Shown piece by piece: positions 1-5,749 of a stretch of 10,427 nucleotides of DNA (the stretch's first letter is position 1; each line of letters begins with the position of its first letter). The notes beneath the pieces are model-generated. The model searched no databases and was not told the origin of the DNA. It worked only from the letters and a program-made list of their open reading frames with translations. A program made the position numbers and the translations under genes. Source of the DNA: an uncultured Collinsella sp. (GTDB taxonomy: Bacteria > Actinomycetota > Coriobacteriia > Coriobacteriales > Coriobacteriaceae); assembly GCA_902478995.1 (NCBI GenBank), contig CABSNF010000071.1:1-10427 (forward strand), read 5' to 3'.

Positions 1-31
1 TCGTGGGCTCGGAGATGTGTATAAGAGACAG
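1..31 (+). other. Sequencing adapter remnant (Nextera read 2 / Tn5 mosaic end)
   Basis: Bases 13-31 are the 19-bp Tn5 mosaic end (AGATGTGTATAAGAGACAG), and bases 1-12 continue into the Nextera read-2 adapter tail (TCGTGGGCTCGG). Together they are an exact match, from memory, to the 3' 31 bases of that adapter. Genomic sequence begins at about base 32, in the middle of an ABC ATPase gene. This is untrimmed library sequence, so the left edge is artificial and says nothing about the natural neighbour. Confidence 0.97.
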
Positions 32-657
32 TGCGTGACCATGAGCACGGTGGCGCGCAGGCGGCGGTTGAGGGCCTCTAGGCTCTCGAGCAACAGGCGG
101 GCGCTTTTGGAGTCGAGGGCGCCGGTAGGCTCGTCGGCCATGATCATGGTGGGGTCGGTGACGAGCGCGCGAGCCGCGGCTACGCGCTGCTGCTGACCGC
201 CGGACATCTGGTAGGGATACTTGTCGAGCACCTGACTAATGGACAGACGCGCGGCCACATCCTGCACGCGGGTCGAGATCTCTGCCGAGTTTGTGCGGGC
301 AATGGTGAGCGGCAGGGCGATGTTCTCGCGTGCCGTGAGCGTATCGAGCAGGTTAGAGTCCTGGAAGATAAAGCCGAGCTCCTCGCGGCGGAACTGCGAG
401 AGCTTAGCCTGCTTCATGCGTGTTACGTCCTGCCCGTTGATGCGGATCGTGCCACTTGTGGCGCTATCGATGGTCGAGACGCAGTTGAGCAACGTCGACT
501 TACCCGAGCCCGAAGCGCCCATGATGCCAACAAATTCGCCGCGGTTGACGGTAAAGCTGACGTCGTTGAGCGCGCGGGTCACGTTGCCCAGCGCTCCATA
601 TACTTTTTCGAGATGCGCGACCTCCAGTACCGGGGTCGCCATGTGCGTGGTTTGCAT
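32..657 (-). CDS. ABC transporter ATP-binding protein, BceA/MacB-like (3' end missing)
   Basis: This is the cytoplasmic ATPase subunit of an ABC transporter; 208 codons are visible. It carries the Walker A motif GASGSGKST (residues 47-55), the Q-loop Q99, a signature MSGGQQQRV (about 151-159, Met in place of the usual Leu) and Walker B MIMADEPTGALD (about 171-182) with catalytic E176. The last complete codons read VMVT-style (LMVT), and the next two bases are CA, consistent with the H-loop His, where the adapter cuts in. Roughly 20-50 residues are therefore missing compared with the 220-255 usual for the family. The 'LLNCVSTID' segment after Walker A resembles BceA/YxdL-type ATPases of antimicrobial-peptide resistance transporters; MacB/LolD-type export is the alternative. 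A BceB- or MacB-like permease would be expected downstream, beyond the left edge. The ATG at 657 is preceded by AAAGGA at a suitable distance. It is divergent from the Nudix-Vsr gene. Confidence 0.93.
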
Positions 658-667
658 ACCGAGTCCT

Positions 668-705
668 TTCTTGCGATTAGTCTACGGCATCTATAGTCGC
701 AAGAA
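668..705. promoter_or_regulatory. 9-bp dyad with -10-like box in the ABC gene leader
   Basis: TTCTTGCGA (668-676) and TCGCAAGAA (697-705) form a perfect 9-bp inverted repeat separated by 20 bases. On the minus strand the dyad ends directly at the AAAGGA ribosome binding site of the ABC ATPase gene. It encloses TATAGA (complement of 690-695), which resembles a -10 box. It could be a repressor operator or an mRNA hairpin next to the Shine-Dalgarno sequence. No convincing -35 was found. Confidence 0.4.
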
Positions 706-740
706 GACGAGTCGGCTACCATCGATATGGCTTACGCTTG

Positions 741-773
741 CCTTACCGTTGTGTAAGGTACGGGTAGCTACCC
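741..773. promoter_or_regulatory. Two adjacent dyads in the divergent ABC / Nudix-Vsr promoter region
   Basis: CCTTAC-N6-GTAAGG (741-758) is followed by the perfect 12-bp palindrome GGGTAGCTACCC (762-773), about 30 bases before the Nudix-Vsr start. The first dyad resembles the CTTAC...GTAAG operators of MerR-family activators, which lie in overlong promoter spacers. TTGCCT (738-743) could be a -35, but no good -10 follows at 17-19 bases. Function is inferred only. Confidence 0.35.
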
Positions 774-805
774 TGTCACGCGTTGATGTTGAGAGAGGAC
801 TCCTG

Positions 806-1792
806 TTGAAGACTGTTCATGTTGCCGCTGGGATCATTCGCAAGGATGGATCTGACGAGCTGCTTGCCGTGCAGCGCGGCTACGGCGACATGCAGGGACT
901 TTGGGAGTTCCCCGGCGGCAAGCTCATGCGCGGCGAGACGCCCGAAGACGCCGTGCGCCGCGAGCTCATGGAAGAGCTGCAGGTAAAAGTCACCAACCTG
1001 CGCGATTTCTACACCGTTGAGTACGACTACCCCGATTTTCATCTCTCCATGGAGTGCTACTACTGCTCGCTGGCTAAAGAGTCTGGCGAGCCCCAGAAGC
1101 ACGACCGCCAGCTTGATATCCGCTGGATTCCGCGCACCTCGCTTGCCACGGTGGAATGGATGCCCGCCGACAAGGGACTTATCGATGCGCTGATTGAGTT
1201 GAAGGAAGATCGGCTTGAGGCTAACGCCGCCAACGACGCCGAGTCCACCACAGCCGACGAGCCCGTTACCAAGCCCAAGCGCAAAGCCAAGCGCCGCAGC
1301 AAAAAGCGCCCCAAGCCCGGCCTGCTGGACGGCATCGACACCTCGGACCTTTCCGCTGACGAGCGTGAGCTCGTGCGCCGTCGCGCCGCCATCAAAAAGT
1401 CCATGAAGGGCAACAAGCGTGCGAACACCAAGCCCGAGCTGCTCGTTCGCCAGCGCCTGCGCGCCGCAGGCCTTACGGGATACCGTCTGGAATGGAAGGT
1501 GCCCGGAAAACCCGACATCGCCTTCCCCGGGCGCAAGATCGCCATCTTCGTCAACGGCTGCTTTTGGCACCGCTGCCCCAAGTGCAACCCTAGCCAGCCC
1601 AAGCGCAACGTTGAGTTTTGGGAGGCAAAGTTCCGTCGCAACGTCGAGCGCGACCACGCTGCCGTGGCAGCACTCACTCAAATGGGCTGGACGCCCATAA
1701 CCATCTGGGAATGCGAGCTCAAAAAAGACCACATCGACGCCACGATGGAAAAGGTCATCGAACAAGTACGCGCCGCCGCACCGCAGCGCTAG
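806..1792 (+). CDS. Nudix hydrolase - Vsr-type endonuclease fusion protein
   Basis: A 328-residue two-domain protein. Residues 1-130 form a MutT-like Nudix domain with the Nudix box at 38-60: G38, E44, R52-E53-L54, E56-E57; the usual Gly near the box end is Q59. Such domains hydrolyse nucleoside diphosphate derivatives, in MutT relatives oxidised dNTPs. Residues 135-200 are a charged linker with a Lys/Arg-rich run (157-171). Residues 197-320 form a very-short-patch-repair (Vsr) domain: NTKPELLVR (N-terminal helix, E211), PGKPDIAF with catalytic-type D237, FVNGCFWHRC (249-257), NVEFWEAKF, NVERD (279-283) and WTPITIWEC (295-303). C252, C257/C260 and C303 suit the structural zinc site. E. coli Vsr nicks T:G mismatches at Dcm sites; no dcm gene is visible here. 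The start is TTG at 806, chosen because AGGA (796-799) lies 6 bases upstream and the Nudix fold begins at once (KTVHVAAGII). The open frame continues upstream to 239, but only over the antisense of the ABC gene. The joint function (nucleotide sanitation plus mismatch nicking) is inference. Confidence 0.88.
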   Translation: MKTVHVAAGIIRKDGSDELLAVQRGYGDMQGLWEFPGGKLMRGETPEDAVRRELMEELQVKVTNLRDFYTVEYDYPDFHLSMECYYCSLAKESGEPQKHDRQLDIRWIPRTSLATVEWMPADKGLIDALIELKEDRLEANAANDAESTTADEPVTKPKRKAKRRSKKRPKPGLLDGIDTSDLSADERELVRRRAAIKKSMKGNKRANTKPELLVRQRLRAAGLTGYRLEWKVPGKPDIAFPGRKIAIFVNGCFWHRCPKCNPSQPKRNVEFWEAKFRRNVERDHAAVAALTQMGWTPITIWECELKKDHIDATMEKVIEQVRAAAPQR

Positions 1793-1966
1793 GAACGAGC
1801 CGTCCACACGCCCCACACAGGCAAGCCACATCCGTGCCACAAACCTTAGAAAGCCCTTAAGCCCAAAACCTTTCAAGAGTGTTACTCGATAGCTTTTACC
1901 TGCGGTTTCATAGCAACGTCAAACCTCATTAAGCCTTTCTTTAGCGCTTCTTTGCAACAGCCGCGG

Positions 1967-2010
1967 CATAATACTGCCAACGCACGGGACCTAGCAGCAC
2001 ACCCCGTGCG
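1967..2010 (+). promoter_or_regulatory. Possible promoter -10 followed by an 8-bp hairpin
   Basis: CATAAT (1967-1972) is a good -10 match but has no clear -35. It is followed directly by the perfect inverted repeat CGCACGGG (1981-1988) / CCCGTGCG (2003-2010) with a 14-base loop, which would lie at the very 5' end of the transcript. A Shine-Dalgarno-like AGGAGG (2031-2036) and an ATG (2047) come next. The order promoter, 5' hairpin, RBS and start is coherent. The hairpin could instead be a weak terminator for the upstream gene, since CAACCTTTT follows it. Confidence 0.3.
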
Positions 2011-2046
2011 CAACCTTTTGGTGGACATCGAGGAGGCCGCATAAGC

Positions 2047-2256
2047 ATGCATTCTTCCAATGACGCAGCACAGCAGCCATCCCTAAAACATGCTGACCTT
2101 TTCTCCTTCCCCCCGACACAGAGAAACGGCCTCCTCGACTCCCCCACCACAAAAGCCAAACGCTCAACCGAACAGAGCCTCAACTTGCGAGCATCGTTCG
2201 AAAAGCTCCAAGCATCCCTAAACAAGTCATTCCCCAACCAAGCCCGGGCATACTAA
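2047..2256 (+). CDS. Possible small protein, 69 residues, unrecognised
   Basis: I do not recognise this product. It is a 69-residue hydrophilic ORF with no membrane segment, signal peptide or cysteine. It is rich in Ser, Asn, Gln and Lys, and its C-terminal half (about residues 40-65, RSTEQSLNLRASFEKLQASL) could form an amphipathic helix. In favour: AGGAGG at 2031-2036, 10 bases before the ATG, and a -10-like box plus hairpin upstream. Against: its codon use is less biased to G/C in third positions than the neighbours, the length could arise by chance, and no conserved domain is apparent. An opposing frame (1941-2237, minus) is also open but has only a TTG start without a good RBS. Confidence 0.33.
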   Translation: MHSSNDAAQQPSLKHADLFSFPPTQRNGLLDSPTTKAKRSTEQSLNLRASFEKLQASLNKSFPNQARAY

Positions 2257-2326
2257 CCCCTCATCAACAAAGAAGCCCTGACGCCCCACCCATTTCCGCC
2301 CCAACGCCACAAGGGCGATCGAGCAG

Positions 2327-2477
2327 GACGGCTTGGGCGGGTCCCCGTACTTAGTTTCCAAAATCATTCCGCAGCGCGAAGGCCCCCGTTGCCAACGCTT
2401 CGTAGAAGCGAGGCAACGGGGGCCTTCATGCGCGAGGACGTTTTGGAAACTAAGTACGGGGACCCGCCCAAGCCGTC
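2327..2477. repeat. 151-bp nested palindrome (37-bp perfect terminal inverted repeats with inner hairpins)
   Basis: The outer arms 2327-2363 and 2441-2477 are perfect 37-bp inverted repeats. Inside lies a second perfect 16-bp inverted repeat (2378-2393 / 2412-2427), flanked by a GCGC/GCGC pairing after a 2-base bulge. At the tip CGCTTC (2396-2401) pairs with GAAGCG (2405-2410) around GTA. Nearly the whole element can fold into one long cruciform or RNA stem. The outer arm contains GGGTCCCCGTAC. It has no coding capacity for a transposase and lies 25 bases beyond the aldolase stop. Candidate identities are a MITE, a REP/REPIN-type repeat, or a very large bidirectional terminator; no T-run marks it as an ordinary intrinsic terminator. 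No target-site duplication was identified. Confidence 0.9.
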
Positions 2478-2502
2478 CGGTGGGATCAGAGTACCCTTGC
2501 TG

Positions 2503-3360
2503 TTACTCTGCTTTGCCCACAGAGTTGAGGTTGGTCATGCGGATCTTAACCAGCTCGGTGATCTCACGCATGCCCTCCTTGGCCGGCTTCTTGGGATCGA
2601 AGCAGGCAGGGTTCTCGGCCATGTAGGCCATGAAGCCCTTGGTGTAGGCCTGACGCAGCTCGGTGGCGTAGTTAACCTTGCAGATGCCGTTCTTCACAGC
2701 CTCGGCAACCTGCTCATCGGGCACACCGGAGGTGCCGTGCAGAACCAGCGGCACGTCGACGGCGTCGCGGATGGCCTTGACCACGGACTGCTCGATGTGC
2801 GGATCGCTCGTGTACACACCGTGGCTGGTGCCAACGCCAATAGCGAGAGAGGTGCAGCCGGTGCGCTCGACGAACTCCTTGGCCTCGGCCGGATCGGTGT
2901 AGGGGCTCTCGCCCTCAACCGCGGGACCGTCGTCCTCCTTGCCGCCAACCTTGCCGAGCTCAGCCTCGACGGGCACACCCATGGCGCGGCCAGCGTCGGC
3001 GACGGACTTGGTCAGGGCGATGTTATCCTCGAAGGACTCGTGCGAGCCGTCGATCATGACGGAGGTGTAGCCCGTGCGGAAAGCCTGCATGCAGCGGTCA
3101 TAGCCATCACCGTGATCGAGGTGCAGGGCGACGGGCACAGAAGCGCGCTCGGCGGCAGCCTTGACCATGCCGTAGAAGTAGTCCAGACCAGCGGTCTTGA
3201 TGGTGCCCGGGGTGGTCTGCATGATGACGGGGGACTTGGTCTCCTCGGCAGCGGCCAGAACGGCCATAACAAACTCGAGGTTCTCGACGTTGAACGCACC
3301 GACGGCGTAGTGGCCGGCCTGAGCGTCCTTGAGCATCTTTTCGGTGGTAACAAGTGCCAT
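2503..3360 (-). CDS. fba: Class II fructose/tagatose-bisphosphate aldolase
   Basis: A 285-residue zinc-dependent aldolase of the FbaA/GatY/KbaY family, matching the usual 280-290 length of the short form. It cleaves a ketose 1,6-bisphosphate into dihydroxyacetone phosphate and glyceraldehyde-3-phosphate in the cytoplasm. Visible residues are the catalytic Asp D82 and Zn ligand H83 in LHLDHGDGYD (79-88), E134 in VEAELG, H180 in GTSHGVY (Zn ligand), H208 in VLHGTSG (Zn ligand) and the phosphate-binding region KVNYATEL (228-235), where Tyr replaces the more common Val/Ile. The start is the ATG at 3360, with GAGGAG 9 bases upstream; the N-terminus MALVTTEKML is typical. The frame is open to 3501, but that extension has no family similarity. 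Sequence alone does not separate the fructose from the tagatose enzyme. The divergent DeoR-type gene and the nearby galKT genes leave the tagatose option open. Confidence 0.92.
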   Translation of the reverse strand: MALVTTEKMLKDAQAGHYAVGAFNVENLEFVMAVLAAAEETKSPVIMQTTPGTIKTAGLDYFYGMVKAAAERASVPVALHLDHGDGYDRCMQAFRTGYTSVMIDGSHESFEDNIALTKSVADAGRAMGVPVEAELGKVGGKEDDGPAVEGESPYTDPAEAKEFVERTGCTSLAIGVGTSHGVYTSDPHIEQSVVKAIRDAVDVPLVLHGTSGVPDEQVAEAVKNGICKVNYATELRQAYTKGFMAYMAENPACFDPKKPAKEGMREITELVKIRMTNLNSVGKAE

Positions 3361-3694
3361 GAGCGTTTGCTCCTCTCCCTCGCCCGCATCTGGACATCGG
3401 GCGTAGTTGTTCACAAGGCGTTTTACCTTGCGTTTTACTGCGCTCATTGTATGAAATTCAGCGTCTTTGCACGTGCGAGATATTGAGCCCATGCAGGTCA
3501 ATACCGTCGTTTTTGAAAAGTAAACGGAAGGAATTGGAGCCGAGTGGGCGTGTTCGATATTGAATTTTGGGCGTTGAGCGTCTTTCTTTTATAGAAAAGA
3601 TAAGTAATCGAAAGGTGTTTTCTTACTCAAAAAGAAAATGAACGAAAATAGAGTCAACACAATTCCTGCAAATTTAGCCGAGAATGGAGCAGAC
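3361..3694. promoter_or_regulatory. Divergent aldolase / DeoR control region
   Basis: This 334-bp region holds the two divergent promoters. On the aldolase side the minus strand has TACAAT (complement of 3446-3451), a 5/6 match to a -10, without a clear -35. Between it and the gene lies a 9-bp direct repeat GCGTTTTAC at 3418-3426 and 3430-3438 (12-base period). On the regulator side an A/T-rich tract contains the 16-bp dyad TCTTTT-ATAG-AAAAGA (3585-3600) and two GAAAAT repeats 10 bases apart near 3634-3650. The dyads and repeats are candidate DeoR-type operators. The promoter calls are weak, and no riboswitch was recognised. Confidence 0.45.
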
Positions 3695-4498
3695 ATGACC
3701 CAAGCTACCAACCGTGCTTTTGCCGACGAACGCCGCGCCGCCATCATGGAAATGCTCGAGCACAACGCCTCGGTGCAGGTAGCAGAAATCGCCCAGACCT
3801 TTGGCGTGTCCTCCGTCACCGCCCGCGCCGACCTGGACGCGCTCGCCGAAGCAGGCAAGCTGCGCCGCACACATGGTGGTGCCGTTTCGCTTCACAAGCG
3901 CCTGACCGTCTCCACGCAGGATCGCCGCATCAATGTCAACGTCGCCGCCAAGCAGGCCATCGCGCAAAGCGCCATCGAGCTCGTCAATGACGGCGACACG
4001 CTGCTCGTCGACTCGGGCACCACGGCGCTCGAGTTCGTCCGGCTCCTTGATCAGCGCGACGGCATCACCGTTATCACGGCCGACATTACCATCGCCGATT
4101 ATATTGACGAGAGCATGCCCTCGGTCGATGTCGTCATGCTGGGCGGGGCACTGCGCAAAGGTCATCGCTATCTGTACGGCCCACTTACCATGCAGGCTCT
4201 CCAAATGGTCCACGCCGATCTTGCCGTCATGTGCCCTGGCGCTTTTGTTCCCGGCTGCGGCTTTACGACCGACTTTCCGCAGATGGCCGAGACCAAAACG
4301 GCTATGATCGCCGCGGCCCATCAAAGCGTCGCCCTCATGGACGCCAGCAAGGTTAACGGACGCGGCATGTACCGCTTTGCCAAGCTGACCGATGTCGACG
4401 CCATCGTGATGGACCGAGACCCCGAAGGCGCCGTTGCCACCTCAATCGCCAAGACCGCCGACGGCGCACGTCCAGCCCTCATCATCGCCGTCAACTAA
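3695..4498 (+). CDS. DeoR/GlpR-family transcriptional regulator
   Basis: A 267-residue regulator. The N-terminal DeoR winged helix-turn-helix spans about residues 12-66: RRAAIMEMLE, VAEIAQTFGVSSVTARADLDALAEAG, then LRRTHGGAV, a family hallmark. The C-terminal DeoR sensor domain (about 80-255) has DSGTT (106-110), LGGALRKGHRYLYGP (149-163) and F-PQMAETKTAM with E199/K201; it resembles an isomerase fold that senses phosphorylated sugars. I chose the ATG at 3695 because GGAG (3686-3689) lies 5 bases upstream. An in-frame ATG at 3638 would add 19 residues but has only an A-rich, poor RBS. DeoR proteins usually repress sugar-phosphate genes, and here the divergent aldolase gene is the natural first target (inference). 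The 3' ends of this gene and the flavodiiron gene face each other across a hairpin. Confidence 0.92.
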   Translation: MTQATNRAFADERRAAIMEMLEHNASVQVAEIAQTFGVSSVTARADLDALAEAGKLRRTHGGAVSLHKRLTVSTQDRRINVNVAAKQAIAQSAIELVNDGDTLLVDSGTTALEFVRLLDQRDGITVITADITIADYIDESMPSVDVVMLGGALRKGHRYLYGPLTMQALQMVHADLAVMCPGAFVPGCGFTTDFPQMAETKTAMIAAAHQSVALMDASKVNGRGMYRFAKLTDVDAIVMDRDPEGAVATSIAKTADGARPALIIAVN

Positions 4499-4503
4499 AT
4501 AAA

Positions 4504-4540
4504 AACCACCACAAAGGTGCCTGTCCCCTTTGTGGTGGTT
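4504..4540 (-). terminator. Intrinsic terminator between convergent genes
   Basis: A perfect 13-bp stem, AACCACCACAAAG (4504-4516) with CTTTGTGGTGGTT (4528-4540), has an 11-base loop GTGCCTGTCCC. Read on the minus strand it is followed by GGTTTTTATTTA, a good T-run, 33 bases after the flavodiiron stop codon. On the plus strand it follows the DeoR stop by 5 bases but has only TTGTGATGG after it, so termination there should be weaker. Loop and stem edge contain GGTGCCTGTCCCC, a sequence also found in REP-like repeats. Confidence 0.85.
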
Positions 4541-4572
4541 GTGATGGTTGAGCGTCAAAAGTGAACGTGTCG

Positions 4573-5733
4573 CTACTTGGACAGCTCGTCGGCGAGGGCC
4601 TCGATCTGAGCGCGCGAGGCGTCGTTGAGCGAGCCCAGCACGGTCACCTTGTTCTGCGCCAGGGTGATGTCCTTCATGCCCTCGAGCTCCTTGGTCATAA
4701 CCTTGGCAGCAGCGGGCGCCCAAGAGCCGGCCTCGACGAGCGCCACGGTGCGGTTCTGGTAGGCATGCTCGGCGAGCGTATGGATAAAGGTGCTCATGAA
4801 CGGGAAGATCTCGCCCTGATAGGTGATGGAAGCGAGCACCAGGCGGTCGTAGCGGAACGCATCCTCAACGGCCTCGGCCATATCGTCGCGAGCCAGGTCA
4901 AAGACGGAAACCTTCTGGCCGCGAGCCTCAAGCGCAGATGCGAGTTCCTCGACGGCAGCCTTCAGATGGCCATACACGCTCGCATAGGCAATCGTGATAC
5001 CCTCGTCCTCGGGCTGGTAGCTCGACCAGGTGTTGTAGGTGTCGAGGTAATAGCCCAGGTTCTCGCTAAGAACAGGACCGTGAAGCGGGCAAATAATCTG
5101 GATGTCCAGATTGGCGGCCTTCTTAAGCACGGCCTGCACAAACTTGCCGAACTTTCCCACGATGCCAAAGTAGTAACGGCGCGCTTCGCAAGCCCAGCCC
5201 TCGGGATCCTCGATGTCGTTGGCGCCAAACTTGCCAAAGCCGTCGGCACTAAAGAGCGCCTTGTCGGTGGACTCGTAGGAGAAGAGCACCTCGGGCCAGT
5301 GCACGTTGGGGGCGCCGACAAACGTCAGGCTGTGGCCGCCCAGGTCGAGCACGTCGCCATCTTTGACGACCATCTTGCGCTCGGGGTAGTCGGTGCCAAA
5401 GTAGTTGACCATCATGCGAAAAGCGCCCATGCTGGCCACAATCTGCGCCTGGGGATAGCGCTCCATAAAGGCGGCGATACCGGCGGAGTGATCGGACTCC
5501 ATGTGATGGACAACCAGGTAGTCGGGCGTACGACCATCGAGCACGGCCTCGAGGTTGCCGAGCCACTCGTCGACAAAGCCAGCGTCGACCGAATCAGCGA
5601 CAGCGATTTTATCGCCCAAGATAACATAGCTGTTGTATGCCATGCCGTTCTCGGACACGTCGTACTGGCCCTCGAACAGATCGATGTCGTGATCGTCGAC
5701 GCCAATGTAGCGGATATCCTTGGTGATCTCCAT
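4573..5733 (-). CDS. fprA: Flavodiiron protein (FprA-type oxygen/nitric oxide reductase)
   Basis: A 386-residue protein with the two-domain class A flavodiiron layout. Residues 1-245 form a metallo-beta-lactamase-like domain with the diiron ligands H77-x-E79-x-D81-H82, then H145, D164 and H218. The spacings (62 residues from H82 to H145, 18 from H145 to D164) match the family pattern. Residues 247-384 form a flavodoxin-like FMN domain (ITIAYASVYGHL at 246-257; LASITYQGEIFPFM around 300-313). Such cytoplasmic enzymes reduce O2 to water and/or NO to N2O in anaerobes and depend on a rubredoxin or NADH:rubredoxin partner, none of which is encoded here. Start ATG at 5733, with a consensus AGGAGG 9 bases upstream; the frame is open to 5796 but the extension overlaps the likely promoter. 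The LacI-type gene lies upstream in the same direction with a 129-bp gap, so this gene probably has its own promoter. Whether O2 or NO is the main substrate cannot be read from sequence. Confidence 0.95.
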   Translation of the reverse strand: MEITKDIRYIGVDDHDIDLFEGQYDVSENGMAYNSYVILGDKIAVADSVDAGFVDEWLGNLEAVLDGRTPDYLVVHHMESDHSAGIAAFMERYPQAQIVASMGAFRMMVNYFGTDYPERKMVVKDGDVLDLGGHSLTFVGAPNVHWPEVLFSYESTDKALFSADGFGKFGANDIEDPEGWACEARRYYFGIVGKFGKFVQAVLKKAANLDIQIICPLHGPVLSENLGYYLDTYNTWSSYQPEDEGITIAYASVYGHLKAAVEELASALEARGQKVSVFDLARDDMAEAVEDAFRYDRLVLASITYQGEIFPFMSTFIHTLAEHAYQNRTVALVEAGSWAPAAAKVMTKELEGMKDITLAQNKVTVLGSLNDASRAQIEALADELSK

Positions 5734-5749
5734 CAGGCAAAGCCTCCTA

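Larger units (their letters stand above)
1793..2502. other. 710-bp gene-poor intergenic stretch
   Basis: Between the Nudix-Vsr stop and the aldolase stop I see no recognisable conserved gene. The stretch holds a possible promoter with a hairpin (1967-2010), one possible small ORF (2047-2256), a 151-bp nested palindrome (2327-2477) and a 7-bp dyad CAGAGTA/TACTCTG (2487-2493, 2504-2510) that overlaps the aldolase stop codon. No clear intrinsic terminator with a T-run follows the Nudix-Vsr gene. Confidence 0.6.

Noticed and set aside
13..31. Tn5 mosaic end as evidence of a natural transposon
   Set aside because: It is joined to the Nextera adapter tail at the very edge and no transposase is present, so it is a library artefact.
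239..805. Apparent 189-residue N-terminal extension of the Nudix-Vsr protein
   Set aside because: It is the antisense of the ABC ATPase gene and its promoter, has no RBS or Nudix similarity, and the Nudix fold starts at once from the TTG at 806 with a good Shine-Dalgarno.
32..1792. ABC ATPase plus Nudix-Vsr as a two-gene defence system
   Set aside because: The genes are divergent, the ATPase has transporter-type (BceA/MacB) motifs rather than SMC/Rad50 or OLD-type ones, and no other defence gene is nearby.
776..1876. Long open frame on the minus strand opposite Nudix-Vsr (366 codons)
   Set aside because: It is a GC-rich mirror frame of a gene with clear domain motifs, with no family signature of its own.
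1941..2237. 98-codon minus-strand frame in the gene-poor stretch
   Set aside because: It has a TTG start without a convincing RBS, no recognisable domain, and overlaps the better-supported small ORF.
2487..2510. 7-bp hairpin at the aldolase stop as its intrinsic terminator
   Set aside because: The stem includes the stop codon and is not followed by a T-run on the minus strand.
2389..3486. Long plus-strand open frame opposite the aldolase (365 codons)
   Set aside because: It is a shadow of the aldolase gene, which has all catalytic residues and an RBS; it also runs through the palindrome.
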